This document shows, one piece after another, positions 29,301 to 41,630 of a DNA stretch of 64,000 nucleotides. Source of the DNA: Mesorhizobium sp. ZC-5. GTDB taxonomy: Bacteria; Pseudomonadota; Alphaproteobacteria; Rhizobiales; Rhizobiaceae. The notes under the pieces were generated by a model that had not been told where the DNA came from, ran no database searches, and saw only the letters and a program-made list of their open reading frames with translations. The position numbers and the translations under genes are program-made. Position 1 is the stretch's first letter. The number at the start of each line of letters is the position of its first letter. The stretch lies in assembly GCF_025753855.1 (NCBI RefSeq), contig NZ_JAOWPT010000002.1:1-64000 (forward strand), written 5' to 3'.

Positions 29301-29565
29301 GACGATCAACGCGCCGTCGACGCAGTGGTGGATCGCGCTCTCGTCGGCAATCGTCTTCGGCCTGTCCTTCGCCACCGTGCTGACGCTGATCGTGACGCCG
29401 TCGATGCTGATGGTATTCACCCGCGACAAGCGCAAGCCGGGCCATGTCGGTTGGCTGGGCCGGTTGAAGAACCGGCTGTTCCGGCGCGGCACAAAGGACG
29501 AGCCGGTGCTCGATCCTCAAGGTCCGCCCGAGCCGGCGATCGCCTATCCGAAAGCCGCCGAATAG
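26383..29565 (+). CDS. RND-family efflux transporter permease
   Basis: A 1060-residue inner-membrane proton/drug antiporter of the AcrB/MdtB-like group. It has twelve helices in the usual two halves with two large periplasmic loops. The first helix starts LAINNARLTLSVLLFLLIAG. The proton-relay acidic pair is in AVGMLVDDAIIVTEYAERR on helix 4, and the matching second-half helix is AGVVVNNNIVLIDTYDRL. The porter segment PSVDLGDALIETRNKVQDAK is typical. The cytoplasmic tail is basic and Pro-rich. Substrates cannot be read from sequence. An intrinsic terminator follows at 29602. Confidence 0.94.
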   Translation: MDIVKLAINNARLTLSVLLFLLIAGALAYQAVPKEAEPDVAIPIMYVSLIYDGISPEDAERLLLRPVEQQLKNLKGLKEMKSNAFQGGANVIVEFDPSVDLGDALIETRNKVQDAKRDLPTGVEEPTVNEVNLSEFPVVFVTLSGEIPERALTAAAKELQDRVEEVPGVLEAPIQGARDEMVEAVIDPMKLASYNMRLDQLINGIGASNNLVAAGSIEGSAGKYAIKVPALIETPEDVANLPVVAGPNAVVRVQDLATVRSTFEDAETIARLDGKPAIVLEVKKRIGANVVETIEGAKKVADQFVADSKKTLPDLKVTYTQDKSTFVNQLLNDLQNHVLIAVILVFIVILYALSGRASMLIGLAIPASFLMGILALAMMGYTINMIVLFSLILAVGMLVDDAIIVTEYAERRMSEGMPKEQAFEEAAKRMAGPVIAATLTRIAAFSPLLFWPGIVGDFMKYLPITLIVTLAASMAYALIFAPSIGAIIGKAPLHTEEDRRDGLYMAVVKKAVHYPITALMLTLALLGGGFYAYVQYGNGVEFFPTVEPDYGLLYVHARGNLSLEEMDVATREAERRILGWPGIKSVYTRVGKTRGGQDIPEDVVGVINYEFIDWRERKSAHDILDDLRVAMAGIPGVDVEVRVPDAGPPTGKAIQVQLAAADPAGLNDYAKQVANAVAKVPGVIDLSDGLPPPGVDWALEVDRSKAAQYGVSPLAVGTVVQLVTTGLKLTEYRPAGADDAVDIRLRLPQDRRTLAALDQLRVETAEGSVPISNFVTRTPERTVGILNRIDGKRTITIQANVANGFQVAEVQAAVSKVVGEMAKPGVDWKLAGSNEDSAEAAAFLTNAFGAAMFLIFIVLLAQFNKFTSVILVLTCVVMAIVGALLGMLLTGQTFVIVMSGIGFIALAGVVVNNNIVLIDTYDRLREEGWNKYDAVLQTCRERARPVVLTAVSAILGVLPIAFGLGLEIFHQETTINAPSTQWWIALSSAIVFGLSFATVLTLIVTPSMLMVFTRDKRKPGHVGWLGRLKNRLFRRGTKDEPVLDPQGPPEPAIAYPKAAE

Positions 29566-29601
29566 AAGCCGGCAAAACGCCGGCAGGCGGCGAAATGACA
29601 G

Positions 29602-29630
29602 AGCCCGCGGGAACTTCCCGCGGGCTTTGT
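29602..29630 (+). terminator. Intrinsic terminator of RND operon
   Basis: AGCCCGCGGGAA and its exact complement form a 12-bp stem around a single C (29602-29626), followed by TTTGT, 36 bases after the RND stop. Confidence 0.8.
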
Positions 29631-29673
29631 GCATTGTCGGAGTATTGAAAAACTGTTTTCAAGGGGAATTTCG

Positions 29674-29832
29674 ATGACGCTCGGTACCATCCTGATCATC
29701 ATTCTCATTCTGATCCTGCTTGGCGCCATTCCCGCCTGGCCGCATTCGGCTGGCTGGGGTTATGGACCGTCCGGCATCGTCGGCGTGATCCTGGTCGTTC
29801 TGCTCATCCTGGTCTTGATGGGCCGAATCTGA
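29674..29832 (+). CDS. Small DUF3309-family membrane protein
   Basis: A 52-residue protein almost entirely hydrophobic. Helix 1 is TILIIILILILLGAIPAW and helix 2 is IVGVILVVLLILVLMGRI, joined by the Gly/Pro-rich turn PHSAGWGYGPSG that is the hallmark of DUF3309. AAGGGGAA precedes the ATG by about seven bases. It stands alone between two intrinsic terminators, so it is a monocistronic unit. The function of the family is unknown; such proteins are often stress-induced. Confidence 0.85.
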   Translation: MTLGTILIIILILILLGAIPAWPHSAGWGYGPSGIVGVILVVLLILVLMGRI

Positions 29833-29854
29833 CGAAGGCTCGATGCCTTCACGA

Positions 29855-29883
29855 AACGCGCCGCCAAAAGCGGCGCGTTTTTT
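29855..29883 (+). terminator. Intrinsic terminator after DUF3309 gene
   Basis: ACGCGCCGC/GCGGCGCGT stem (29856-29864 and 29870-29878) with a caaaa loop and a run of six T (29878-29883). Confidence 0.9.
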
Positions 29884-29921
29884 CAAGGGACTTGTTCGAA
29901 GTGAGTCGCGGTTTTCCGAAA

Positions 29922-31112
29922 TCAGATCGGCACCGGATCCTTCACCGTATCGTGGTTGAGATCGGCGGCGCGCGTCAGCCCCGACATCAGGAACACGAGG
30001 CCCAGGAGCAGCGCCACCGCGACGTAGACGGGCGAGAAGCCGACCTTGCCGCCGACGAAACCGATCAGCGACGGTGCCACCAGGATACCGGAATAGCCCA
30101 TTGTCGTGACCACGCTCATGCCGGTGCCTGAAGACACGCCCGGATGGTTGCCGGCCGCCGAAAACAGGATCGGCACCATGTTGGCGATGCCAAGCCCGCA
30201 GAACGCGAACGCCGCGATCGACAGCCACGGCCACGGCGTGAGCCCCGCCACCAGCATGCCGGCGGCCGAGATGATGGCCGAGACCCGGAACGTCTTGACC
30301 GCGCCGTAACGGTTGCGGATGCCGTCGCCGGCGAAGCGCATGATCGCCATCGCGCCGGAAAAAAACGCGAATGCAAAGCCCGCCGTCGCGATATCCGTGC
30401 CGAGTTCCTGGCGCAGGTAGAGTGCCGCCCAATCCAGCACCGCGCCTTCCGAGTTCATGCAAAGCAGCGCCATGAAGCCGAGGACATAGATCATCGGGTC
30501 GCGCGGCAGCGAGAATTTCTGCTGCTCCTGGACTGCGGGCTGGTCGTCGGCGATCACATGGCGGAAGGCCACGCCGATGCCGACCAGCGCGATCAGCGTG
30601 ACAAGGAATGCATGGTTGAGGTGGCCGAAATTCTGGATCAGGATGCCGCCCATGCCGCCGCCGGCGAAGCCGCCAAGGCTCCAGAAGCCGTGCGAGGACG
30701 ACATCACGGCGCGCGCCAGCTTGCGCTCCACCACGACGGCATTGGAGTTCATTGAAACGTCCATCGCGCCGATCGATCCGCCGAACAGGAAGAGCGCCAC
30801 CGCCGCCACCGGAACGGTGGGGGCCAGCGCGACGATCAAAAGGCCGAAGATCGCCACGATGGCGAATATCCGCAGCGTGGTCTGCGAACCGTAGCGGGCG
30901 ATGAGATGGCCGGCCGCAACCATGGCGACGACCGCGCCGAGGCCGAAGCACAGGATCAGGAGGCCGAGCGTGAACTCGCTGATGGCGAGCCGCGTGGCGA
31001 ATTCGGGAATCTGCGGCGCCCAGCTGCCGAGAATGAAGCCGTTGATGAAAAACATCGCGGCGACGGCCCAGCGGCCGCGGATGGCCGCTTGAGTGGCATT
31101 GGTGGCATCCAT
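29922..31112 (-). CDS. MFS transporter
   Basis: A 396-residue major facilitator with twelve predicted helices. It begins RGRWAVAAMFFINGFILGSW. The A-like motif GHLIARYGSQTTLR follows helix 2, and the segment MDVSMNSNAVVVERKLAR is characteristic of the YbjJ/FucP-like group of MFS proteins. I chose the ATG at 31112, with AGGA about nine bases upstream; the frame stays open to 31151. The substrate is unknown. It is convergent with the DUF3309 unit and lies downstream of pyc on the same strand. Confidence 0.88.
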   Translation of the reverse strand: MDATNATQAAIRGRWAVAAMFFINGFILGSWAPQIPEFATRLAISEFTLGLLILCFGLGAVVAMVAAGHLIARYGSQTTLRIFAIVAIFGLLIVALAPTVPVAAVALFLFGGSIGAMDVSMNSNAVVVERKLARAVMSSSHGFWSLGGFAGGGMGGILIQNFGHLNHAFLVTLIALVGIGVAFRHVIADDQPAVQEQQKFSLPRDPMIYVLGFMALLCMNSEGAVLDWAALYLRQELGTDIATAGFAFAFFSGAMAIMRFAGDGIRNRYGAVKTFRVSAIISAAGMLVAGLTPWPWLSIAAFAFCGLGIANMVPILFSAAGNHPGVSSGTGMSVVTTMGYSGILVAPSLIGFVGGKVGFSPVYVAVALLLGLVFLMSGLTRAADLNHDTVKDPVPI

Positions 31113-31208
31113 GGACAGAAATCCTGACACGAAATAACTGGTAGCAAACAACTAAATCGATTGAATCCGTAGTCAATCGCCGCTGCCGCGGATTCCGTTG
31201 AGCCAGCT

Positions 31209-31240
31209 TCTCCTGCGGGACACTTCGTGTCGCAGGGGGA
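31209..31240 (-). terminator. Possible hairpin downstream of pyc
   Basis: CCTGC..GACAC-ttc-GTGTC-GCAGG forms a bulged stem just past the pyc stop. There is no U-run on the minus transcript, so terminator function is uncertain. Confidence 0.3.
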
Positions 31241-31249
31241 AATCTTCCG

Positions 31250-34711
<3,462 letters not shown>

Positions 34712-34840
34712 ACTCCAGCTACTGTTTTGGCAGGGGTCGGCTAATCAATAGCCAGAAAATGCTGCAGTGCAAACTAATAAGCAACGAAACTCAATCGATT
34801 TAAATAGGACAATGGAGCAAGACTGAAACCCGTCCTGCCA

Positions 34841-34870
34841 AAGAAAATGCCCGGCGCGAGGCGCCGGGCA
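34841..34870 (-). terminator. Intrinsic terminator of the liv operon
   Basis: TGCCCGGCGC-gag-GCGCCGGGCA (34848-34870), a perfect 10-bp stem followed on the minus strand by TTTTCTTT (34847-34840), 25 bases after the livJ stop. Confidence 0.88.
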
Positions 34871-34895
34871 CTGACTTGTCTACACTGAAGAGAGA

Positions 34896-36014
34896 TCAGG
34901 ACTTCGGGACGTAGGTGTACTTGCCGTCGTCGCCCTTCTTCCATTCGTACATGACGTAGCCTGGAAGCTTCGGGTCGCCCTTCTCGTCGAAGCCCATGTC
35001 GCCGAGCGCGGTCGGGAACGGACCCTTTTCCTTCATCGCCTTGGCGACTTCCTGCGGATCGACCGAGCCGGCCGCCTTGGCAGCCGCGGCGATCACCTGC
35101 ATCGCAGCGTAGGAGTAGAGCGTGTAGGCTTCCGGCTCGAAGCCGGCGGCGCGGAACTTCTCCACCAGATCCTTGTTGGCCGGGTTCAGGCGCGGATCGG
35201 GACCGAAGGTGTTCAGCGTACCGGCAACCGCGTCACCGGCGATCGAGGCGAGCTCGTTCGACACGATGCCGTCGCCGGAGATCAGCGTCGCCTTCAGGCC
35301 CTGGTCGGCCAGCTGGCGGATGATCAGGCCGGCTTCGGTGTGCAAGCCGCCCCAATAGACGATCGAGACGCCGGCTTCCTTCATCTTGGCGATGAGGGCC
35401 GAGAAGTCCTTGTCGCCGACATTGACGCCTTCATACATGGCTTCCGTGACACCAGCGGCGTTCATGGCCTTCTTGGTCTCGTCGGCAAGGCCCTGACCGT
35501 AGGTGGTCTTGTCGTGCACGACGGCGATCTTGGCGTCCTTGAAGTTTTCAGCCAGGTACGCACCGGCAATGCCGCCCTGCTGGTCGTCACGGCCGCAGGT
35601 GCGGAACGTGTTCCACAGGCCGCGCTCGGTGAAGGTCGGGTTGGTCGCGGCAGGCGTGATCTCGAGAATGCCGTTCTCGGCGTAGACTTCCGAGGCCGGG
35701 ATCGAGACGCCCGAGTTGAAGTGGCCGACGACGAACTTGACGCCGTCCGCGACGAACTTGTTGGCAACCGAGATGCCCTGCTTCGGATCCGAAACGTCGT
35801 CACCGACGACGACCTTGACCTGCTCGCCGTTGATGCCGCCGGCGGCATTGATGTCGGCTGCGGCCTGCTCGGCGCCCTTCTGGAGCTGGGCTCCGAAAGC
35901 GGCATTCGGACCCGTGACGGGGCCGGCGACACCGATGATGATATCCGCCCAGGCGCTGCCGCTGAACGCGACGAGCGCGGTCAGAGCAACTGCGGACAAC
36001 AGTGACTTCTTCAT
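34896..36014 (-). CDS. livJ: Branched-chain amino acid ABC transporter substrate-binding protein
   Basis: A 372-residue periplasmic binding protein of the LivJ/LivK family. The signal peptide [20 protein letters not shown] is cut before [13 protein letters not shown], the classic mature start. Family motifs are [31 protein letters not shown] and [17 protein letters not shown]. The disulphide region [13 protein letters not shown] also fits LivJ proteins of rhizobia. It is the last gene of the liv set, after livH-livM-livG-livF and a DUF6867 gene, but a 13-bp hairpin and 160 bases separate it, allowing separate expression. The substrate is probably Leu/Ile/Val or a broader amino acid range. Confidence 0.93.
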   Translation of the reverse strand: MKKSLLSAVALTALVAFSGSAWADIIIGVAGPVTGPNAAFGAQLQKGAEQAAADINAAGGINGEQVKVVVGDDVSDPKQGISVANKFVADGVKFVVGHFNSGVSIPASEVYAENGILEITPAATNPTFTERGLWNTFRTCGRDDQQGGIAGAYLAENFKDAKIAVVHDKTTYGQGLADETKKAMNAAGVTEAMYEGVNVGDKDFSALIAKMKEAGVSIVYWGGLHTEAGLIIRQLADQGLKATLISGDGIVSNELASIAGDAVAGTLNTFGPDPRLNPANKDLVEKFRAAGFEPEAYTLYSYAAMQVIAAAAKAAGSVDPQEVAKAMKEKGPFPTALGDMGFDEKGDPKLPGYVMYEWKKGDDGKYTYVPKS

Positions 36015-36109
36015 TGATAACTCCCATTAAACAGGGTGAGTTTGGACAACCCGTTCTTGCGACCCACCCATAGCGCAGACGGGATAGATTGCCGATTTTA
36101 CGGCAGTTG

Positions 36110-36139
36110 TCACGCCGATTTGTCCCCAAATCGGCGTGA
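36110..36139 (-). repeat. Hairpin between DUF6867 gene and livJ
   Basis: TCACGCCGATTTG (36110-36122) and its exact complement (36127-36139) form a 13-bp stem with a four-base loop. It lies 36 bases after the DUF6867 stop and 95 bases before livJ. There is no U-run on the minus strand, so it may be a leaky terminator, an RNA-stability hairpin or an operator. Confidence 0.55.
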
Positions 36140-36175
36140 ATGGTGAATGCGGGCAAGCCGCGGGCAAGTTCGTGC

Positions 36176-36523
36176 TCAGGCCTTCGGCTTCCACGTCAGC
36201 AGCGAGGCCCGCTCATAGAGCCAGCTGTACTGGGTCACCATCTGGTTGGCCCGCGTGTAGCGGTAGCCGAGCGTGCCGATGATGAGCAGTATGATCGTGT
36301 CGACCACGTAATACTGCAGGGTGAACATCGTGCCGTCGAACAGCGCATGATGGATAAAGCGCACCGCGATCCCGAGCAGAAGCAGGTAGACGACAAGCCC
36401 CGCATAGGGACGCCAGGTCTGCGCGCAGGCCCGGCCGGTCATCCACGCGGCCCAGCCGCCGAGCAGGCAGGTAACGAAGAAGAACTGCAGGATCGAGGGT
36501 TCTTCGTAGAGAATTCCCTGCAT
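36176..36523 (-). CDS. DUF6867-family membrane protein
   Basis: A 115-residue membrane protein with three predicted helices (about 13-31, 41-60 and 70-87) and a soluble C-terminal tail YERASLLTWKPKA. It matches what I know of DUF6867, a family encoded within liv-type transporter operons of alphaproteobacteria, and has no known function. It follows livF by 19 bases and is probably cotranscribed with it. A role in assembly or regulation of the Liv permease is plausible from context only. Confidence 0.75.
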   Translation of the reverse strand: MQGILYEEPSILQFFFVTCLLGGWAAWMTGRACAQTWRPYAGLVVYLLLLGIAVRFIHHALFDGTMFTLQYYVVDTIILLIIGTLGYRYTRANQMVTQYSWLYERASLLTWKPKA

Positions 36524-36542
36524 TGTCGTTGTCTCCCAACTT

Positions 36543-37271
36543 TCAGTGACGGCCGCCCTCGAGATACGCCGCGCGCACCTCGGGGTCGGCGAGCAGCTCC
36601 TTGCCGGTGCCGCTCATCGTCACATTGCCGTTGACCATCACATAGCCGCGGTTGGCGAGCTTGAGGGCGCCGAAGGCATTCTGCTCGACCAGGAACACGG
36701 TCAGGCCCTGCGTGCGGTTCAGTTCGCGGATGGCGTCGAAGATCTGCTTGACGATCAGCGGCGCAAGTCCAAGCGACGGCTCGTCCAGCAACAGCAGCTT
36801 CGGCCGCGCCATCAGGGCGCGGGCGATCGACAGCATCTGCTGCTCGCCGCCGGACAGCGTACCGCCGCGCTGGGCGATACGTTCCTTGAGCCGCGGGAAC
36901 AGCGTGAAGACCTTTTCGACGTCCTCATCGAAATACTGCAGATTGTCTAGGCTGGCGCCCATCTGCAGGTTTTCCTTGACCGTCATGCGCGGGAAGATGC
37001 GGCGGCCTTCCGGCGACTGCGCGATGCGCAGGCGCGCGATCTCGTGCGTCGGCATCTGGGTGATGTCGGTGCCGGCGAAGACGATCTTGCCGCTGCGCGC
37101 GCGCGGCGTGCCGAAGATGGTCATCATCAGCGTCGACTTGCCGGCGCCGTTGGCGCCGATAAGGGCGACGATCTCGCCTTCGTTGACGGCGACATCGACG
37201 CCGTTCAAGGCCCGGATGTTGCCGTAGTAGGTTTCGACGCCCTGGACCTGGAGCAGCGCTTTCGCGGCCAT
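36543..37271 (-). CDS. livF: Branched-chain amino acid ABC transporter ATPase LivF
   Basis: A 242-residue ABC ATPase. Walker A is GANGAGKST (about 38-46), the signature LSGGEQQMLSIARALM, Walker B LLLLDEPSLGLAP and the H-loop VFLVEQN. The segment QGVETYYGNIRALNGVDVAV and the C-terminus ADPEVRAAYLEGGRH are typical of LivF. It overlaps the end of livG by one base and works as a heterodimer with LivG on the LivHM permease. Confidence 0.95.
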   Translation of the reverse strand: MAAKALLQVQGVETYYGNIRALNGVDVAVNEGEIVALIGANGAGKSTLMMTIFGTPRARSGKIVFAGTDITQMPTHEIARLRIAQSPEGRRIFPRMTVKENLQMGASLDNLQYFDEDVEKVFTLFPRLKERIAQRGGTLSGGEQQMLSIARALMARPKLLLLDEPSLGLAPLIVKQIFDAIRELNRTQGLTVFLVEQNAFGALKLANRGYVMVNGNVTMSGTGKELLADPEVRAAYLEGGRH

Positions 37272-38986
37272 TATTTACGCCCCCCGCGCTTCGCCGCGGC
37301 GGGCTTCGTTGCGCCCTGCTTCGCCAGCTCCTTCGCCTGCCTCATCCAGTCTTCCCGTTCTATCCGGCCGTCGAAGGCAAGGTAGGCCTCGGCGGCTTCG
37401 ATGTCGGCCTTCTTCCATGCCGCGATCTGGTCGAAATGGTAGATGCCGTGCTGGTTCAGCTTCTTCTCGTTCACCGGCCCGATGCCCTTGATGAGGATCA
37501 GCCGGTCGGCCTTGCCGCCGCGCGGCGCCTTCAGCGTGTTGGAAAGCGCCGGCGCCTTCTTCGCGGCGGCCGGTTTCTTCGCATCCGCCTTCGGCTTTGC
37601 CGCAGCAGCCTTGGGGGCTGCGGGCTTGGCGGCGGCCGGCTTCCCGGCGACGCTCTTTGCCGCTGCTGGCTTCGCTGAGGCCTTCGGCTTCGCCGGGGCA
37701 GCCTGGGCTACGCTGGGTTTCGCGGCGGCAGCCTTGCCAGACTTCGCGGCCGGAGCGGGCTTGCCTGAAGTCACCGTTCCCGTCAGCCCATAGGCCGGCG
37801 CGGCCTTTGTCGCAGGCCTGGTCTTTTCCGCCGCGGTCGGCCTCGATACGTTGGTCGCCGGCTTCGCCGAGGCTGCCGGTTTCACCGTTTTCGCCTTGCC
37901 AGGTGCCTTCGCCACCTTCACGGGTTCAGCCGTAACCGGCGGCGTCGAAGCGGCCTTGGCGGCGCGCCGGTCGACCTGATCGGCCTTCGAGGCACTGCGC
38001 GAAACGGTGATCCGCTCGCCGTAATCGTCGCTGTGGCTGATCGTGTCGGAAACCGAGCCTGCCATCATCGACGACGAATCGCTGGGGCCATGCGCCCTGT
38101 CGGGTTCGGCATCCAGTTGCTCGATCACCTGTTCGTCGCCGACCTCGACGAGGACTTCCTCGACCTCCTCGTCGTCGACGCCGAGGTAAGCGGCGATAAC
38201 GCGCGGGTCGGCTTTCACCGAAATCGGGTCACCGTCCGAAATCTTGCGGCCGTATTCGAGCACGACGACGTGGTCGGAGATCTGCATGACCACCGACATG
38301 TCGTGCTCGATCAGCAGGATCGACGCGCCGCTGTTTTCCTTGATGTCGTTCAGCATCAGGTTGAGGGCGGCGGATTCGCGCGGGTTGAGGCCCGCCGCCG
38401 GCTCGTCGAGGCAGAGAAGCTCCGGCTCGGTGCACATGGCGCGCGCGATTTCCAGCCGCCGTTGCGCGCCGTAGGAGAGGTCGCCCGCCGGGTCGTCGGC
38501 ACGGTCGACGAGGTTGGCCTTTTCCAGCCAGAACTTCGCCAGTTCGATCGATTCGGCCGACGCCGCCTTGTAGGTGCCGAGGCCAAGCAGGCCGAGCACG
38601 GTGAAGCCGGAGGCCAGCATCAGCTTGTTGTGCTGCGCGACCAGCAGGTTCTCCAGTACCGTCATGCCCGAGAACAGGCGGATGTTCTGGAATGTGCGCG
38701 CGACCTTCGCCTTGGCGGTGATGCGGAAGTCCGGCATCCGCTCCAGCAGCAGCTGCTCGCCGCCCTTGCGGGTCAGCGTGATCATGCCCTCGGATGGTTT
38801 GTAGAAGCCGGTGATGCAGTTGAACACCGTCGTCTTGCCGGCGCCGTTGGGGCCGATCAGCGCCGTGATCTCGCCGCGCCTGGCCTCGAAGGAGAGGTCG
38901 CCGATAGCAACCAGACCGCCGAACTTCATCGACAGGTGCTCGACCTTGAGGATCGGGTCGTTCATGGAGTGCGCCGCCTCGTCCAT
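37271..38986 (-). CDS. livG: LivG ATPase fused to Ala/Lys-rich linker and NuoE-like HhH domain
   Basis: A 571-residue protein. Residues 1-275 are a normal LivG ABC ATPase: Walker A GPNGAGKTT, signature LSYGAQRRLEIARAM, Walker B LLCLDEPAAGLNP, H-loop LIEHDMSVVM and C-terminal DPRVIAAYLG. Residues about 276-320 are acidic (DDEEVEEVLVEVGDEQV). About 320-490 is a low-complexity Ala/Lys/Pro linker. About 493-557 is a helix-hairpin-helix-type domain: LILIKGIGPVNEKKLNQHGI, then FDQIAAWKKADIEAAEAYL and GRIEREDWMRQAKELA. This closely resembles the C-terminal extension of rhizobial NuoE. Normal LivG is about 250-300 residues. The frame is continuous and codes cleanly, so this is not an obvious error. 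What the extra domain does is unknown. Confidence 0.92.
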   Translation of the reverse strand: MDEAAHSMNDPILKVEHLSMKFGGLVAIGDLSFEARRGEITALIGPNGAGKTTVFNCITGFYKPSEGMITLTRKGGEQLLLERMPDFRITAKAKVARTFQNIRLFSGMTVLENLLVAQHNKLMLASGFTVLGLLGLGTYKAASAESIELAKFWLEKANLVDRADDPAGDLSYGAQRRLEIARAMCTEPELLCLDEPAAGLNPRESAALNLMLNDIKENSGASILLIEHDMSVVMQISDHVVVLEYGRKISDGDPISVKADPRVIAAYLGVDDEEVEEVLVEVGDEQVIEQLDAEPDRAHGPSDSSSMMAGSVSDTISHSDDYGERITVSRSASKADQVDRRAAKAASTPPVTAEPVKVAKAPGKAKTVKPAASAKPATNVSRPTAAEKTRPATKAAPAYGLTGTVTSGKPAPAAKSGKAAAAKPSVAQAAPAKPKASAKPAAAKSVAGKPAAAKPAAPKAAAAKPKADAKKPAAAKKAPALSNTLKAPRGGKADRLILIKGIGPVNEKKLNQHGIYHFDQIAAWKKADIEAAEAYLAFDGRIEREDWMRQAKELAKQGATKPAAAKRGGRK

Positions 38987-40389
38987 CAGCCGTGCCCTTC
39001 CTTGGTGAAGGCACTGGAGACGGCCTTTCGCTTGTAGAGGAATGCGGTGGGTTCACGGCTGCCGACGAAGCCGCGCGGCTTCCAGACCATGACGACCACC
39101 ATGGCGAGACCGAACAGCAGCATGCGGTAGAGTTCCGGCGTGAAGCTTGGTCCGAACACCAGCTTGAGGAACTGCATTTCGCGCAGGATCTCGGTGCCGC
39201 CGATCATCACCGCGGCCGCGATCGCGATGCCGGTCAGCGACCCCATGCCGCCGAGCACGACGATGGCAAGGATGACCGCCGATTCCAGGAAGATGAACGA
39301 TTCCGGGCTGACGAAGCCTTGCCGCGCCGCAAAGAACGAGCCGGCGAAGCCACCGAACATCGCGCCGATCGCAAAGGCGGTCAGCTTGGTGTTCGTCGTG
39401 TTGATGCCAAGCGAACGGCAGGCGATCTCGTCCTCGCGCAAGGCTTCCCAGGCGCGCCCGACGGGCATGCGGCGCAGCCGCATCGTCACAAAGGCGGTCA
39501 GCAGGCAAAGCAGCAGGATCAGGTAGTACAGGAAGATCTTGTAGTAGACGCCCGACGTCGGGATATCGAAGACCTTGGCGATGTAGTTCGGGTCCGAGAC
39601 GTTGAAGGTGAACAGGCCGAAGAAGCTGACCTTGGGGATGCCCGAAATGCCGGAGACGCCGTTGGTCACTTCCCGCCAGTTGATGAGCACCAGGCGGATG
39701 ATCTCGCCGAAGGCAAGCGTGACGATCGCCAGATAGTCGCCGCGCAGCCGGAGCACCGGGAAACCAAGAATGATGCCCCACATGGCCGCCATCGCACCGG
39801 CGGCAGGCAGCAGGATCCAGAACGACCAGCCGAACTCGGTGCCGAGCAGCGCGTAGCAATAGGCGCCGACCGCATAGAAGGCGACATAACCGAGATCGAG
39901 CAGGCCGGCGAGACCGACAACGATGTTCAGCCCCCAGGCCAGCATCACATAGATCAGGATCTGGATGCCGAAATTGTCGATCCATTTCAGCGAGCCCTGC
40001 AGGCCGCTGGTCATCACGACGATCACCGGAAACAGGAACAGGAAGACCAGCCCGATCGTATTCAGGTTGCGCTTAAGGAACGACTCTTCGTCCGACACAG
40101 CGACCGGCGCGGCAGCTTTAGCCCTCCGCCTCCGTTCGATCTCCGGCACCAAATAGGCGATGTAGGCGAAGCGTCCGACGGCGGCGATGGCGACCATGAT
40201 CGCCAGCAGGCCCCAACGCTGCACGATCACGAGTTCGTTGCGGATGTTCTGGTCGGTCTTCAGCCCGACCAGGAGCACGAACAGGCCGAAGGCGATCAGG
40301 CCAGCATAAAGCCCTTCGCGGATGGCATTGTTGAACACATTGCTGGTGGCATTGGCGGCTTTTTCCGAGCCGGTGGTGTTGACGGCCAT
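38986..40389 (-). CDS. livM: Branched-chain amino acid ABC transporter permease LivM
   Basis: A 467-residue membrane permease. It has an extra N-terminal pair of helices before the conserved core, which includes [40 protein letters not shown] and the EAA-like loop [20 protein letters not shown]. The C-terminus is [18 protein letters not shown] plus a short tail. It pairs with LivH encoded four bases upstream and overlaps livG by one base. Confidence 0.94.
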   Translation of the reverse strand: MAVNTTGSEKAANATSNVFNNAIREGLYAGLIAFGLFVLLVGLKTDQNIRNELVIVQRWGLLAIMVAIAAVGRFAYIAYLVPEIERRRRAKAAAPVAVSDEESFLKRNLNTIGLVFLFLFPVIVVMTSGLQGSLKWIDNFGIQILIYVMLAWGLNIVVGLAGLLDLGYVAFYAVGAYCYALLGTEFGWSFWILLPAAGAMAAMWGIILGFPVLRLRGDYLAIVTLAFGEIIRLVLINWREVTNGVSGISGIPKVSFFGLFTFNVSDPNYIAKVFDIPTSGVYYKIFLYYLILLLCLLTAFVTMRLRRMPVGRAWEALREDEIACRSLGINTTNTKLTAFAIGAMFGGFAGSFFAARQGFVSPESFIFLESAVILAIVVLGGMGSLTGIAIAAAVMIGGTEILREMQFLKLVFGPSFTPELYRMLLFGLAMVVVMVWKPRGFVGSREPTAFLYKRKAVSSAFTKEGHG

Positions 40390-40393
40390 CGGC

Positions 40394-41296
40394 TTAAACC
40401 TTTTCGACTTCCGGCCGGCCCATCAGGCCGGACGGTAGGAAGATGAGCACGATCGCCAGGATCGAGAAGGCGGCGACATCCTTGTAGTCGATCGAGAAAT
40501 AGGCCGACCACATGCTTTCGATGAAACCGATCAGCAGCCCTCCGAGCACGGCGCCGGGGATCGATCCGATGCCGCCGAGCACCGCCGCGGTGAAGGCCTT
40601 CACGCCGGGAACGAACCCATCCGAAAAGACGACGACGCCGTAATACATGAGGTAGAGCGTGCCGGCGACGGCGGCGAGCGAGGCGCCCATGATGAAGGTG
40701 ATCGAGATCGTCTTGTCGACGTCGATGCCGAGCAGCGCCGCCATCTTGCGGTCCTGCTCGCAGGCCCGCTGCGCGCGTCCGAGCGAGGTCTTGTTGACGA
40801 GATACCAGAAGATGACGAGCAGGGCGGTGGTGACGACGACGATGACGATCTGCTTGGCCGAAATCGAGATGCCGAACACGTCATAGACCTTGGAGATCAT
40901 CGGCGGGATCGGCTTGTTGCGCGGGCCCTGCGTCACCTGCACGAAATTCGACAGGGCGATCGACATGCCGATCGCGGTAATCAGCGGCGCCAGCCGGAAC
41001 GAACCGCGCAGCGGCCTGTAAGCCACCTTCTCGATGGTCCAGTTGTAGAGGCTGGTGAGCAGCATCGCGACGATCATCATCACCAACAGCGCCACCACCA
41101 CCGGCACCGAATAGAACAGCCCGACGAGCACGAGGAAGGTGATGAGGGCACCGAAGGCACCGACCATGAAAATATCGCCATGGGCGAAATTGATCATGCC
41201 GATGATGCCGTAGACCATCGTGTAGCCGATTGCGATCAGGCCATAGATGGACCCCAGCGTCAGCCCGTTGATAAGCTGCTGGACGAAATATTCCAT
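40394..41296 (-). CDS. livH: Branched-chain amino acid ABC transporter permease LivH
   Basis: A 300-residue permease with eight or so helices. Conserved LivH segments include [35 protein letters not shown] and the cytoplasmic EAA-like loop [20 protein letters not shown]. The C-terminus [15 protein letters not shown] is typical. It is the first gene of the livHMGF-DUF6867-livJ set, with 334 bases of non-coding sequence upstream that should hold the operon promoter. Confidence 0.95.
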   Translation of the reverse strand: MEYFVQQLINGLTLGSIYGLIAIGYTMVYGIIGMINFAHGDIFMVGAFGALITFLVLVGLFYSVPVVVALLVMMIVAMLLTSLYNWTIEKVAYRPLRGSFRLAPLITAIGMSIALSNFVQVTQGPRNKPIPPMISKVYDVFGISISAKQIVIVVVTTALLVIFWYLVNKTSLGRAQRACEQDRKMAALLGIDVDKTISITFIMGASLAAVAGTLYLMYYGVVVFSDGFVPGVKAFTAAVLGGIGSIPGAVLGGLLIGFIESMWSAYFSIDYKDVAAFSILAIVLIFLPSGLMGRPEVEKV

Positions 41297-41630
41297 ATGA
41301 ACGCGGCTCCCCGGGAATGTCGCCCCTGCGGGGTCGCATTCCTTTTGATCTTTCCCCTAGTCCTAAAGCGTGGAGACTGGATTGCAATGTCCTTTTGCGT
41401 CACGGACGGCGTCGCTGGTGCCGTTCTGAAACGCATTGCTTTTTGTCCGATCTCCCAATTGGACCACGCGGAAGCTAGCACTGGCACAACGCAATGTCTT
41501 TGACTAATCGGCAGATTTTTGTGGACCCGACCGAACAAATTCGCGTTACGCCGACGGATTGTGACGGATTCTTGCGTTCCAGAAACGACTCTTCCAACCT
41601 CTGGTCGGCAATCTTTTTCCTCCATGGCGA
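41297..41630. promoter_or_regulatory. Upstream region of the liv operon, no gene
   Basis: It lies between livH (start 41296, minus) and the stop of the hydroxyproline epimerase gene (41631, minus). No open frame with coding character is present. It should contain the liv promoter and possibly the terminator of the hydroxyproline operon, but I see no clear hairpin or operator. Confidence 0.4.
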
